From Candidatus Tepidifontimicrobium thermophilum (GTDB lineage Bacteria > Sysuimicrobiota > Sysuimicrobiia > Sysuimicrobiales > Sysuimicrobiaceae): a stretch of 64,000 nt of DNA. Below the pieces are notes generated by a model. It was not told the origin of the DNA. It searched no databases and was given only the letters and a program-made list of their open reading frames with translations. This document shows positions 54,258 to 62,179 of the stretch, in pieces. How positions within the stretch are numbered: position 1 is the first letter of the stretch; every line of letters starts with the position of its first letter. The stretch spans positions 171,258-235,257 of the forward strand of contig JAVKKH010000001.1 of NCBI GenBank assembly GCA_031296405.1, read 5' to 3'. The position numbers and the translations under genes are program-made.

Positions 54258-54720
54258 GGGATCCCTGGACGGCCGTGGACTGCGGGTGGGCGTGGTGGCC
54301 AGCCGGTTCAACGAAGCCACCACGCGGTTGCTCGTGGAGGGAGCCCTGGACGGGCTCCGCCGGTGCGGGGTCGAGGAGGTGGACGTGGCTTGGGTCCCCG
54401 GGGCGTTCGAGATCCCTCTGGTGGCCGCCCGGCTAGCACGCTGCGGCCGCTACGACGCGGTGGTGTGCGTGGGCGCGGTGGTGCGCGGGCAGACTCCCCA
54501 CTTCGAGTACGTAGCCGGCCACAGCGCGGCCGGCATCGCCCGGGCGGCGCTGGATAGCGGCGTTCCCGTGCTGTACGGGGTGGTGACCGCGGACGACCCG
54601 CAGCAGGCAGCCGAGCGGGCGGGCGGGAAGGCCGGGAACCGGGGCCGCGACGCAGCCCTGGCCGCGGTGGAGATGGCCACCCTCCTGCGCCAGCTCCGCG
54701 CCGAGGTGGAGGCGGGCTAG
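54238..54720 (+). CDS. ribH: 6,7-dimethyl-8-ribityllumazine synthase
   Basis: 160 residues: VGVVASRFNEATTRLLVEGA, VAWVPGAFEIPLVA, CVGAVVRGQTPHFEYVA, GIARAALDSGVPVLYGVVTADDPQQAAERAG with catalytic and phosphate-site residues. ATG at 54238 with GGAGGT upstream, overlapping ribBA by 20 bp. Its TAG stop shares the CTAG palindrome with the stop of the convergent ANTAR gene. Confidence 0.95.
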
Positions 54721-55286
54721 CGGGAGGTCTCGCCGAGGATCTCCCGAGCCACCTCCCGCATGGGGCGGCGGGTGCGGCGCGCCTCCAGCTGGATGCGTCG
54801 GAAGGCTTCCTCTTCCGACAATCCCTCCCGCTGCATCAACAGCCCCTTGGCGCGCTCTACCAGCTTGCGGGTCTGCAGCTGCTCTTCTAGCTCCCCGATA
54901 CGCTCGTCCTTGCGCCGCAGGTCCGCAAACCGCGCCAGCGCCACCTCGATGGCGGGCACGAGGTCCTCCTCCTTGATGGGCTTGACGAGATAGGCGAGGA
55001 CCCCGGCCTGCTGGGCCTGCTTGACCAGCTCCCGCTCGCTGTAGGCGGTCAGCAGCACGACCGGGGTGGGCCGCACCTCCTGGATCCGGGCTGCAGCCGC
55101 CAGCCCGTCCATTTCCGGCATCTTCACGTCCAGGAACACCAGGTCCGGCCGCAGGCGTTGCACCAGTTCCACCGCGCGCTTGCCGTCCGAGGCCTCGCCC
55201 ACCACCCGGTAGCCGCGGTCCTCCAGCATGGCGCGCAGCCCCATGCGGATCAGGGCCTCGTCGTCCGCGATGACGATGCGCCTCAC
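54717..55286 (-). CDS. Response regulator with ANTAR RNA-binding domain (paired with kinase)
   Basis: 189 residues. Receiver with IVIADDE, phospho-acceptor Asp53 in VFLDVKMPEMDG, and VKPIK. ANTAR domain at about 125-183 (TRKLVERAKGLLMQREGLSEEEAFRRIQLEARRTRRPMREVAREIL). Closely similar in layout to the regulator at 45485, so the two are paralogues, and both could act on the same hexaloop RNAs. GTG start overlaps the kinase stop (GTGA), so this one is phosphorylated by the adjacent sensor. Confidence 0.93.
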   Translation of the reverse strand: MRRIVIADDEALIRMGLRAMLEDRGYRVVGEASDGKRAVELVQRLRPDLVFLDVKMPEMDGLAAAARIQEVRPTPVVLLTAYSERELVKQAQQAGVLAYLVKPIKEEDLVPAIEVALARFADLRRKDERIGELEEQLQTRKLVERAKGLLMQREGLSEEEAFRRIQLEARRTRRPMREVAREILGETSR

Positions 55287-56926
55287 GCCCGAAGGACCTC
55301 CTTGGGGATGCGCACCGCGAAGCGGGCCCCCACGCCCCGCTGGGCCACCAGCTGTCCCCGCAGGTCTTCCTGCACCAGGGTACGGGCGATGCGCAGCCCC
55401 AGGTCGGAGGAGCGGGCGGGGTCGAACCCCTCGGGCAGACCCGCCCCGTCGTCCTCCACCTCCAGCACCACGTGGGTGGGAGAGTCCAGCAGCCGCACCC
55501 ACAGGTGGCCGCGGGTGCGGTCCCGAAACGCGTGCTCCAAGGCGTTCTGCACAAGCTCGGTGGCCACCAGGGCGGCAGAAGTGGCCGGCTGGGAGGGGAA
55601 GTAGACGTCATCCCCCTGCACGGAGACCTCCAGCTGCAGGTCCGGCCGCCGCATGTTGGCGACCACCGCGTGGGTGAGGCGGTCCAGCACCTCCCGTAGG
55701 TTGACGGTCCGGAACCCCTCCAGGGAAAGGATCTCGTGCACCGCGGCGATCCCCAGTACCCGGTTGATGGTCTCCGTGAGCACCTCGCGGCCGGAGGGCT
55801 CCCGGCCGTCCGCCAGCTGCAGGCGCAGGAGCATGGCGATGGTCTGCAGGTTGTTCTTGACCCGGTGGTGCATCTCCCGCACCACCGCGGACCTCATCAC
55901 CAGGTTGGCGTTCTCGATGGCCAGGGCCGTCTGAGTGGCGAGGGTGGTGAGGAGGTTGACGTCGGCGGCGGAGAAGGCCGCGGGTCGTGCACGGTAGCAG
56001 TTCAGTACCCCGATCACCCGGTCCCGCACCCGCAGGGGCACGGACACCATCGACCGGAGGCCCTGCCGGCGCGCGAACTCGGGGTCGGAGAAGCGCGGCT
56101 CGGCCAGCAGGTCCACCACCACCTCCATCTCCCCGGTCGCGGCCACGCGGCCTGCGATCCCGGACCCCAGGGGGATGGGTGCCCGTTCCGTGTACGCCTC
56201 GCCTGCAGGGTGGGCCGCCGCAGGCCGCAGGACCCCCGCGGAGTCGTCCACCAGCAGCAGGGAGCACAGCCGGGCCTCCAGCATGCGCGCGGCCATCTCC
56301 ACGATCACCTGCAGCACCTGCTCCAGGTACAGGGGTGAGGTGAGGGTCTGGCTGAGTTCCGCCAGGGTGGACAGCTCCCGGATCTGGCGGCGCATGTGGT
56401 CGTGCAGGGTAGCCTTCTCGATCGCCCCGCCCGCCAGGTCCGCGATCATGCTCAGCAGCTCCACCTCGTCGTCGGTGAACTCGTGGGTGTTGCGGGTCTG
56501 CACGTTCATAGCCCCGAGGACCCGCCCGCCCACCACCAGGGGCACCGCCAGCAGGGACCGGAACCGGAGCTCCTCCGTCTCCGGCAGCAGCACGAAGCGG
56601 GGGTCGCTGGGGGCGTTGCTGCTCCACGCGGGCTGCTCGTGCAGGGCAGCCCAGCCCGTGAGGCCTTCGCCCAACCGCAGGCGGGCCCGGCCCACCGCTT
56701 CCGGGGCCAGCCCGGTGGTCGCCCGCAGGACCAGGTAGTCGCCCTGCGGGTCGAGCAGGTACAGGGAGCAGGAATCCATGCCCATGACCTCCGCGGTCTT
56801 GCGGGTGATGGTGGTCAGGGTGGTGTCCAGGTCGTGGGCCTGGCTGATGGTACGGCTAATCTCCCGCAGAGCGGAGATCTCCGCCGACTTGCGCTGGAGC
56901 AGGTGCTCGAGCTGCGCCCGGGTCAT
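55283..56926 (-). CDS. Sensor histidine kinase, GAF-GAF-HisKA_2-HATPase
   Basis: 547 residues, soluble. A short N-terminal coiled coil is followed by GAF1 (about 28-172), GAF2 (about 190-340), then HisKA_2 dimerisation with EMHHRVKNNLQ (acceptor His about 354) and a HATPase_c domain (ATELVQNALEHAF, EDDGAGLPEGF, DLGLRIARTLVQ). The H-R-x-K-N-N-L-Q box is typical of kinases that partner ANTAR regulators such as EutW/EutV. No membrane segment, so it senses an internal signal. Confidence 0.92.
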   Translation of the reverse strand: MTRAQLEHLLQRKSAEISALREISRTISQAHDLDTTLTTITRKTAEVMGMDSCSLYLLDPQGDYLVLRATTGLAPEAVGRARLRLGEGLTGWAALHEQPAWSSNAPSDPRFVLLPETEELRFRSLLAVPLVVGGRVLGAMNVQTRNTHEFTDDEVELLSMIADLAGGAIEKATLHDHMRRQIRELSTLAELSQTLTSPLYLEQVLQVIVEMAARMLEARLCSLLLVDDSAGVLRPAAAHPAGEAYTERAPIPLGSGIAGRVAATGEMEVVVDLLAEPRFSDPEFARRQGLRSMVSVPLRVRDRVIGVLNCYRARPAAFSAADVNLLTTLATQTALAIENANLVMRSAVVREMHHRVKNNLQTIAMLLRLQLADGREPSGREVLTETINRVLGIAAVHEILSLEGFRTVNLREVLDRLTHAVVANMRRPDLQLEVSVQGDDVYFPSQPATSAALVATELVQNALEHAFRDRTRGHLWVRLLDSPTHVVLEVEDDGAGLPEGFDPARSSDLGLRIARTLVQEDLRGQLVAQRGVGARFAVRIPKEVLRA

Positions 56927-56958
56927 CTCCCACAGGGGATTGTACGTCCGCCGGGGGC

Positions 56959-57441
56959 CTAGACGCGGCCCCCCAGCCGCTTGCGCAGCGCCTGGGAAAG
57001 CGCCGCACGCAGCTCGGACTCGGGGGCGTTCCGCACGGAGCGCAGCTGCCGGAACGCTTCCTCCACCGCTTCGTCCACCACCGAGTCCAGCTCCGTGGGG
57101 GACCCCCAGTACGCCGGGGGGCGCTCCGCCGCCCAGCGGTCCAGGGCCGCGCTTAAGCTGGACACCTCTGCCGCGAGCTTCCTCAACTGCTCTGCCAAGG
57201 CCGTCTCAGGACTGCGGCCGGTCACCAGCCAGGCCACGTCGGCCCCGCAGGCCTGGGCGAAGGCCGCCAGCTGTTCCACGCTCGGCTGTCGCTGTCCGCT
57301 CTCCCAGCTGACCACGGTACCGGGGCGAACCCCTACGCGCGCCGCCAGCTCCTTCAGGGTGAGGTTGGCCGCTTTCCGGGCGCTCCTCAGCCGGGCGCCC
57401 AAAGCACGCCGGGACTCCGGGGATCCCCTCGTAAGTGCCAA
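56959..57441 (-). CDS. XRE family transcriptional regulator
   Basis: 160 residues. The helix-turn-helix is at about 14-68 (GARLRSARKAANLTLKELAARVGVRPGTVVSWESGQRQP). The C-terminal region is helical and of no recognised family, with a coiled-coil-like stretch (AEQLRKLAAEVSSLSAALDRWAAE). TTG start, weak Shine-Dalgarno. It lies 32 bp upstream of the kinase and may be co-transcribed with the sensor/ANTAR pair. Confidence 0.8.
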   Translation of the reverse strand: MALTRGSPESRRALGARLRSARKAANLTLKELAARVGVRPGTVVSWESGQRQPSVEQLAAFAQACGADVAWLVTGRSPETALAEQLRKLAAEVSSLSAALDRWAAERPPAYWGSPTELDSVVDEAVEEAFRQLRSVRNAPESELRAALSQALRKRLGGRV

Positions 57442-57571
57442 GGGCGTGCATCCTGTCGCGTGTCGTCGTCGGACAGGCCAAGTCTAGCCAAAAGCCGTGC
57501 GGAGGGAGGGACTGCGGATACGTACGAATCGTGCTAGAATAACTACGCTCAGGGGCATCCGGTGACAGACC

Positions 57572-57775
57572 GTGCTGAAGGAAGTTCCGCGGGATCACCT
57601 GACGTTCCACCTGCCGGAAGGCTACCGGCTGTTGGAGTCCGAGCACGTGGTAGCCTTGGTGGATCCAAACGGCCGTACGGTGTTCCTCGGCCCCGCCACC
57701 CGGACCACCCCGGAAGTCCTGCTGGCGGCCATCGCCAGGTCAGGGGACGACCCTGGGGGCCGAAGGGCACCCTGA
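57572..57775 (+). CDS. Small uncharacterised protein (67 residues)
   Basis: GTG start, TGA stop at 57773-57775. The product has an alternating beta-like pattern (LTFHLPEGYRLL, HVVALVDPNGRTVFLG) and ends with a short helix. A -10 TAGAAT (57535-57540) lies upstream, -35 poor, no strong Shine-Dalgarno. Its 3' end overlaps 36 bp with the 3' end of the Kelch gene on the other strand. No family recognised; moderately likely to be real. Confidence 0.45.
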   Translation: MLKEVPRDHLTFHLPEGYRLLESEHVVALVDPNGRTVFLGPATRTTPEVLLAAIARSGDDPGGRRAP

Positions 57776-58732
57776 GCGGGGGCGGACGTAGATCCAGTCC
57801 CCCACGGCGGCGGCTCCGGTCCCGTGGCGCGGGGTGGGCATGGGTGCCAGGGGAGTCCATCGGTCCGTGTGGGGGTCGTAGGCGTCGTTGTCGGCGAAGA
57901 CGCCGCCGGTTTCCTCTCCGCCAAACACGTAGATGCGGCCTCGCAGTGTGGCCGCGGCCACACCGCTGCGGGCTCTCGGCAGGGGCGCCCGCTCCTCCCA
58001 CCGGTCGCGGGCGGGGTCGTAGACGTGGTGGTTGGCCAGGTTGTTGGCGAAAGTGTTGAGGCGTCCACCGATGGCGTGGATACGGCCCTGAAGGACCACC
58101 AGCCCCATGTGGTCGCGAGGGTCGGGAAGCGGCGCGCGCAAGCTCCAGCGGTCCGTGGCAGGGTCGTACACCTCGTGGGTCCCGACACTCTGCTGGTCAC
58201 GGCCGCCCACCACGTGCACCGCCCCCGCCAGCTCCACCGCGGAGGCGGCTCCCCGCGGCGCGGGTAGCGGTGCAACGCGGGTCCACCGGTCCTCCCGGAC
58301 GTCGTAGGCGAAGCCGTCCGCTACTGGGCTGCGGTTCTGTTCCGTGAAGCCGCCGAACGCGTACAGGCGGCCTCGGGATCCGGCCACCGCCACGTGATTG
58401 AGCCCCCTGGGCAGGGGCGCGAGGTCACGCCACGAGTCGGTGGCAGGGTCGTACGCCTGGTTGTAGGGCTGATCCACGCGTCCGTGGGCGTAGCCCGCCA
58501 CCACGTAGACCCTGCCTTCCACGACGGCCACGCTTACCTCCGTGCGGGGGAAGGGGAGAGGAGCCCTCCGCACCCACCGCCCCGCGGCTTCCGCAGGAGA
58601 GGCTGCAGTCGGCCCGGCGGGCAGCAGAACTGCGGACAGAGCAGCCCCCGCCGCCTGGATGAGAAACTCTCGACGGGTAACCGGGCCTGCCACTTCTCCT
58701 GCCTGCGTCCAGCCGGTAAACAGCAGGAACAT
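57740..58732 (-). CDS. Tat-exported Kelch-repeat protein
   Basis: About 330 residues. Twin-arginine signal VTRREFLIQAAGAALSAVLL. Five complete Kelch blades follow, each starting W-x-x-x-APLP and ending YDPATD-like, with GG turns (VVAGYA, AFGGFT, VVGGRD, AIGGRL, VFGGEE). The sixth begins (WTPLAPMPTPRHGTGAAAVGDWIYV) but runs into an unrelated Pro/Arg tail and stops, so the last blade is cut short. ATG 58732 and GTG 58693 are both possible starts; the latter gives a tighter Tat n-region. Function unknown. Confidence 0.82.
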   Translation of the reverse strand: MFLLFTGWTQAGEVAGPVTRREFLIQAAGAALSAVLLPAGPTAASPAEAAGRWVRRAPLPFPRTEVSVAVVEGRVYVVAGYAHGRVDQPYNQAYDPATDSWRDLAPLPRGLNHVAVAGSRGRLYAFGGFTEQNRSPVADGFAYDVREDRWTRVAPLPAPRGAASAVELAGAVHVVGGRDQQSVGTHEVYDPATDRWSLRAPLPDPRDHMGLVVLQGRIHAIGGRLNTFANNLANHHVYDPARDRWEERAPLPRARSGVAAATLRGRIYVFGGEETGGVFADNDAYDPHTDRWTPLAPMPTPRHGTGAAAVGDWIYVRPRSGCPSAPRVVP

Positions 58733-58784
58733 TCTCCGTTCGGTTCCGGGGTTCCTGGGACCGGGTTCGGGCAGGGACGCGGCC

Positions 58785-58945
58785 TTGACCGCACCCGGGT
58801 CCAGGCCTATGTTGGCTTAATAGTTGCTCCAGGTGGCTGGAGCAACAGCTGGACCCTCCGGCGCGTCTGCGGAGGGTGCTGTCACGCGGGCCACGGCTGG
58901 GCCTGCAGCTACCGCAAGCCAGCAGAGGGGTCCGCGGAACAGGAG
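58785..58945 (+). promoter_or_regulatory. Promoter and structured leader of the PilZ glycosyltransferase gene
   Basis: TTGACC (58785-58790), 17-bp spacer, TATGTT (58808-58813). The roughly 135-nt leader begins with a 9-bp hairpin, GTTGCTCCA and TGGAGCAAC around a GGTGGC hexaloop (about 58823-58846), then ACCCTCCG/CGGAGGGT with a 9-base loop (about 58852-58877). It ends before the AGGAGGT site. No known riboswitch pattern fits. Confidence 0.5.
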
Positions 58946-58954
58946 GTGTGGTGT

Positions 58955-61105
58955 TTGCGTCTCCATCGGGAAAGCCTGACGAGGGCGACGATGGTGGTGG
59001 CCTCCGCGGCGGGCGCGGGGTACCTGGTGTGGCGGGTCGGGTGGACGCTGAACCCGGACGCGCGGGCGTTCTCGGTGCTGCTGTGGGCGGCGGAGGCGTT
59101 CGGGTGGCTGAGCGCGGTGCTGTTCTTCTTCACAGTCTGGAAGGTGGAGCACCCGGAACCTCCTCCGGCGCCCAGGGGGCTCCGGGTGGACGTCCTGGTG
59201 CCGACGAAGGGCGAGCCACTGTGGGTGCTGCGTCGGACGCTCCTGGCGGCGCAGCGCATCCGCTACCCACACCGGACCCTCGTGCTGGACGACGGGGACC
59301 GGCCCGAGGTCCGGGAGCTGGCCGCCGCCCTGGGGTGTGCATACCACGCCCGGCCGACGCACGAGCACGCGAAGGCCGGGAACCTGAACTTCGGGCTCCG
59401 CCACAGCGACGCGGAGTTCGTGGCGGTGCTGGACGCGGATCACGTACCCATGCCGGAGTTCCTGGACCGCCTGCTCGGCTACTTCCGAGACCCGCGGGTG
59501 GCGTTCGTGCAGACGCCTCAGGACTTCTACAACGTCGAGAGCTACCAGCACTGGGTCCAGCCGGACACAGGCCGCGCCTGGCACGAGCAGGCGCTGTTCT
59601 TCCGGGTGATCCAGCCGGGCAAGAACCACTGGAACGCGGCCTTCTACTGCGGGTCGCCCGCGGTGTTGCGGCGGGCAGCCCTGGACGACGTGGGCGGGTT
59701 CGCCACGGAGACCGTCACGGAGGATCTCCACACGTCCATCCGCATGCACGGCCGCGGCTGGAAGTCCGTCTACCACTCGGAGGCCGTGGCGTACGGCCTG
59801 GCCCCGTCCACGGTGGCGCCGTACCGGACCCAGCGTCTGCGGTGGGGCCGCGGGGCCATGCAGGTGCTGCGGCTGGATAACCCCCTGTGGCGGCCGGGGC
59901 TCTCCCTCGCTCAGCGCCTAACGTACCTGGCTTCCATGATCACCTGGTTCGAGGGGTGGCAGAAGGCGGTCCTGTACCTGGCGCCTCCGGTATTCTTCGC
60001 CACCGGGCAGCTGCCGGTGCGGGCCGTGGACTGGGCCTTCCTCGTGGCGTTCGTCGCCTACCACACGCTCAGCAACCTGGCCTTCAAGCTGGCCAGCCGC
60101 GGTTACGGGATGGTGTTGCTGACCGAGCACTACAACATGGCCCGGTTCGCTACCTACATGCGGGCGACCCTCAACCTGTTCACGGGCCGGGCTGCCTTCC
60201 ACGTCACACCCAAGGGATCGGACAGGGGAGGTCCTCCCCTTGCCACGGTCCTGCCGCAGCTGGGCGTGCTCGTAGCGAACCTGCTGGCCTGTGCGGGGAG
60301 CGTGGCCCGAGGGCCCGCGGCGGGGGACCTGGTGACCGCCTACGTGGTCAACGCGGCCTGGGCCGCCTGGCACAGCTACCTTGCGGCCTGGGCCGTCGCG
60401 GTCGCGTACCGCAAGCGAGACCGCAGGGCGCTACAGCGCCTGCGGGCGTACCTGCCGGTTCGCGTGCGGTGGGACGGCGACCGGGAAGTCGTGGGGCTGT
60501 TGCGGGACGTGCACGAGGAGGGCGCGGGCGTGGAGCTCTCCGGTCACGAGCCCGTCCCTTCGTCGGGGGCCCTCGTCCGCCTGTCCTTGCCGTCCGGCTG
60601 GCCCCACGCGGAGCTGGTCCTGGAAGGCCGTGCGGTGGCCATGCGGCCGCGGGGCCGGAAGGTGGAGGTCGGGGTACGCCTGGTCGCGCCTTCGCCGGAG
60701 GCCTCGGACACCCTCTTGAGCCTGGTGCTGTTCGGCGCGCAGCGCAGGCTCCTGGAACGAGCCGCCGGTCCGCTGGACCCCCTGGGTAGCCCACAGAACC
60801 GGCGGCGGACCTGGCGCCAGGTCGCCCCGACGCCCGTGCGGGTGGTGTGGCAGGACGCGGCGGTGTGGGGCCTGGTGGAAGACGTCTCCGCGGCCGGAGC
60901 GCGGCTGCTGGTCCCCGCGAGACCCGCGGAGGGTACGGAAGTGGTGGTGCTGGAAAGGGGCGAGGGAACAGTCCTGTCGGGAGTCGTGGTCTGGAACAGG
61001 GCGGTGCCCTTCGGGGACGGCGAGGTGTTCTGGGTGGGTCTCCGCGGGGGGAGGGCGGTAGCTGCGGAGCCGGGTCACGAGGAGCCCGCAGGAACCCGCG
61101 CCTAA
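58955..61105 (+). CDS. Cellulose synthase-like family 2 glycosyltransferase with two C-terminal PilZ-like domains
   Basis: 716 residues. Two N-terminal helices, then a GT2 catalytic domain: DVLVPTKGEP, VLDDGDRPE, LDADHVP (DxD), VTEDLHTS (TED) and QRLRWGRG (QxxRW). Further helices follow. First PilZ-like domain at about 480-575 has R-rich entry and DVHEEGAG, with His at the usual Ser; the second, near 605-700, has RRRTWRQ and DVSAAGA, a proper RxxxR/DxSxxG pair. It probably exports a beta-glucan-like polymer under cyclic-di-GMP control. The TTG at 58955 has AGGAGG at eight-base spacing. No bcsB or cellulase gene follows. Confidence 0.85.
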   Translation: MRLHRESLTRATMVVASAAGAGYLVWRVGWTLNPDARAFSVLLWAAEAFGWLSAVLFFFTVWKVEHPEPPPAPRGLRVDVLVPTKGEPLWVLRRTLLAAQRIRYPHRTLVLDDGDRPEVRELAAALGCAYHARPTHEHAKAGNLNFGLRHSDAEFVAVLDADHVPMPEFLDRLLGYFRDPRVAFVQTPQDFYNVESYQHWVQPDTGRAWHEQALFFRVIQPGKNHWNAAFYCGSPAVLRRAALDDVGGFATETVTEDLHTSIRMHGRGWKSVYHSEAVAYGLAPSTVAPYRTQRLRWGRGAMQVLRLDNPLWRPGLSLAQRLTYLASMITWFEGWQKAVLYLAPPVFFATGQLPVRAVDWAFLVAFVAYHTLSNLAFKLASRGYGMVLLTEHYNMARFATYMRATLNLFTGRAAFHVTPKGSDRGGPPLATVLPQLGVLVANLLACAGSVARGPAAGDLVTAYVVNAAWAAWHSYLAAWAVAVAYRKRDRRALQRLRAYLPVRVRWDGDREVVGLLRDVHEEGAGVELSGHEPVPSSGALVRLSLPSGWPHAELVLEGRAVAMRPRGRKVEVGVRLVAPSPEASDTLLSLVLFGAQRRLLERAAGPLDPLGSPQNRRRTWRQVAPTPVRVVWQDAAVWGLVEDVSAAGARLLVPARPAEGTEVVVLERGEGTVLSGVVVWNRAVPFGDGEVFWVGLRGGRAVAAEPGHEEPAGTRA

Positions 61106-61129
61106 CACCGCCCTTCCGGAAGTGCGGGG

Positions 61130-61687
61130 TTGGCAGACGTCCTGTTGATCTCCGGCCGCCCGGGGGTGGGCAAGACCACCCTCTTGAAGCGGCTGGCGCA
61201 CCTTTTTCCCGGCCGCGCGGGCGGGTTTTACACGGAGGAGCTGCGGGAGGGCGGCCACCGGGCAGGGTTCGTGCTGGTCACGCTTAGCGGGCAGCGTGCG
61301 GTGTTCGCTCACGTGGATCTCCCGGCAAAGTGCCGGGTGGGCCGCTACGGCGTCCTCTTGGAGGTCCTGGAGGAGGTGGGGATCCCTGCGATGCGGGAGA
61401 GCGCGGTGCCGGGGCGGGCGGTCCTCGTGGACGAGGTGGGGAAGATGGAGCTGCTCAGCGCGACCTTTCGCGAGACCCTGGAGGAGGTGGCTTCAGGTCC
61501 CGCGCCTCTCGTGGCCACCATCCTGGCGGGCCCACACCCGTGGGCCGACAGGTTCCGCCGCCAGCCCCGGGTGACGGAGCTGGTGCTGACCCCAGCGAAC
61601 CGGGACGAGGTCCTGGAGCAGGCACGCGCGTGGCTTGCGCGCCGCCTGCCTGACTGGCCTGGCGCGTTCGACAGGCTGGCCCGCTGA
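61130..61687 (+). CDS. THEP1-type nucleoside-triphosphatase (DUF265)
   Basis: 185 residues: LLISGRPGVGKTTLLKRLA (Walker A), GGFYTEELREGGHRAGFVLV, and VLVDEVGKMELLSATFRETLEE (Walker B, family signature). The family hydrolyses NTPs with broad specificity and is common in archaea and thermophilic bacteria. TTG start. Follows the glycosyltransferase by 24 bp. Confidence 0.9.
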   Translation: MADVLLISGRPGVGKTTLLKRLAHLFPGRAGGFYTEELREGGHRAGFVLVTLSGQRAVFAHVDLPAKCRVGRYGVLLEVLEEVGIPAMRESAVPGRAVLVDEVGKMELLSATFRETLEEVASGPAPLVATILAGPHPWADRFRRQPRVTELVLTPANRDEVLEQARAWLARRLPDWPGAFDRLAR

Positions 61688-61716
61688 CTCCCGCGCGGGT
61701 TGAAAGCCCGGTCGGC

Positions 61717-61765
61717 TTGACGACGGCGAGGCCCCCTGGGTACAGTTCAGTTGAAAATGAGTTTC
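61717..61765 (+). promoter_or_regulatory. Promoter and Fur/Zur-like box at the start of the regulator gene
   Basis: TTGACG (61717-61722), 18-bp spacer, TACAGT (61741-61746). GAAAATGAGTTTC (61753-61765), a 13-bp palindrome with one mismatch, covers the ATG. It resembles Zur/Fur boxes and implies autorepression. Confidence 0.5.
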
Positions 61766-62179
61766 GATACATCCCCTGTGTTGCAGGCCTGGAGGAGCCG
61801 GGGCCGTCGTGTGACCGCGGCGCGTCGCGCGGTACTGGAGGGCCTTTGCCGGGCCGGCTGCGCCGCGGACGTACGCACCGTGTACCGACTGGCCAAGCGG
61901 GTGCACCCCAGGCTCGGGCTGGTGACGGTCTACCGGACGCTGGACCTGCTGGCCCGGGAGGGCTGGGTGCAGCGCTGGGAGGAGGGCGGCGTGGTCCGTT
62001 ACGAGCTGGACCAGCCGCACCACCACCACCTGGTGTGCCTGGGATGTGGGCAAGTGCGGCGGTGGGATCGGTGCCCGGTGCCCGTGGAATCCGGTGCCAC
62101 GGTGGGTGGGTTCCTGGTGACCGGGCACCGGCTGGAGCTGCTGGGGTACTGCCCGACGTGCAGGGAGGTGATGCGGTGA
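61757..62179 (+). CDS. Fur family metal-responsive regulator (probably Zur)
   Basis: 140 residues. Winged helix-turn-helix N-terminal half (RRVTAARRAVLEGL, LVTVYRTLDLLAREGWV), then the metal region DQPHHHHLVCLGCGQVRRWD and the second CxxC (YCPTC) for structural zinc. Placed upstream of a zinc-binding protein gene, so zinc is the likely signal. ATG at 61757 or TTG at 61751; no Shine-Dalgarno and a -10 about ten bases away, so probably leaderless. Confidence 0.9.
   Translation: MSFDTSPVLQAWRSRGRRVTAARRAVLEGLCRAGCAADVRTVYRLAKRVHPRLGLVTVYRTLDLLAREGWVQRWEEGGVVRYELDQPHHHHLVCLGCGQVRRWDRCPVPVESGATVGGFLVTGHRLELLGYCPTCREVMR

Noticed and set aside
58820-58950. Possible cyclic-di-GMP riboswitch before the PilZ glycosyltransferase.
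   Set aside because: Neither the GEMM-I nor the GEMM-II core sequences are present; only two simple hairpins are seen.
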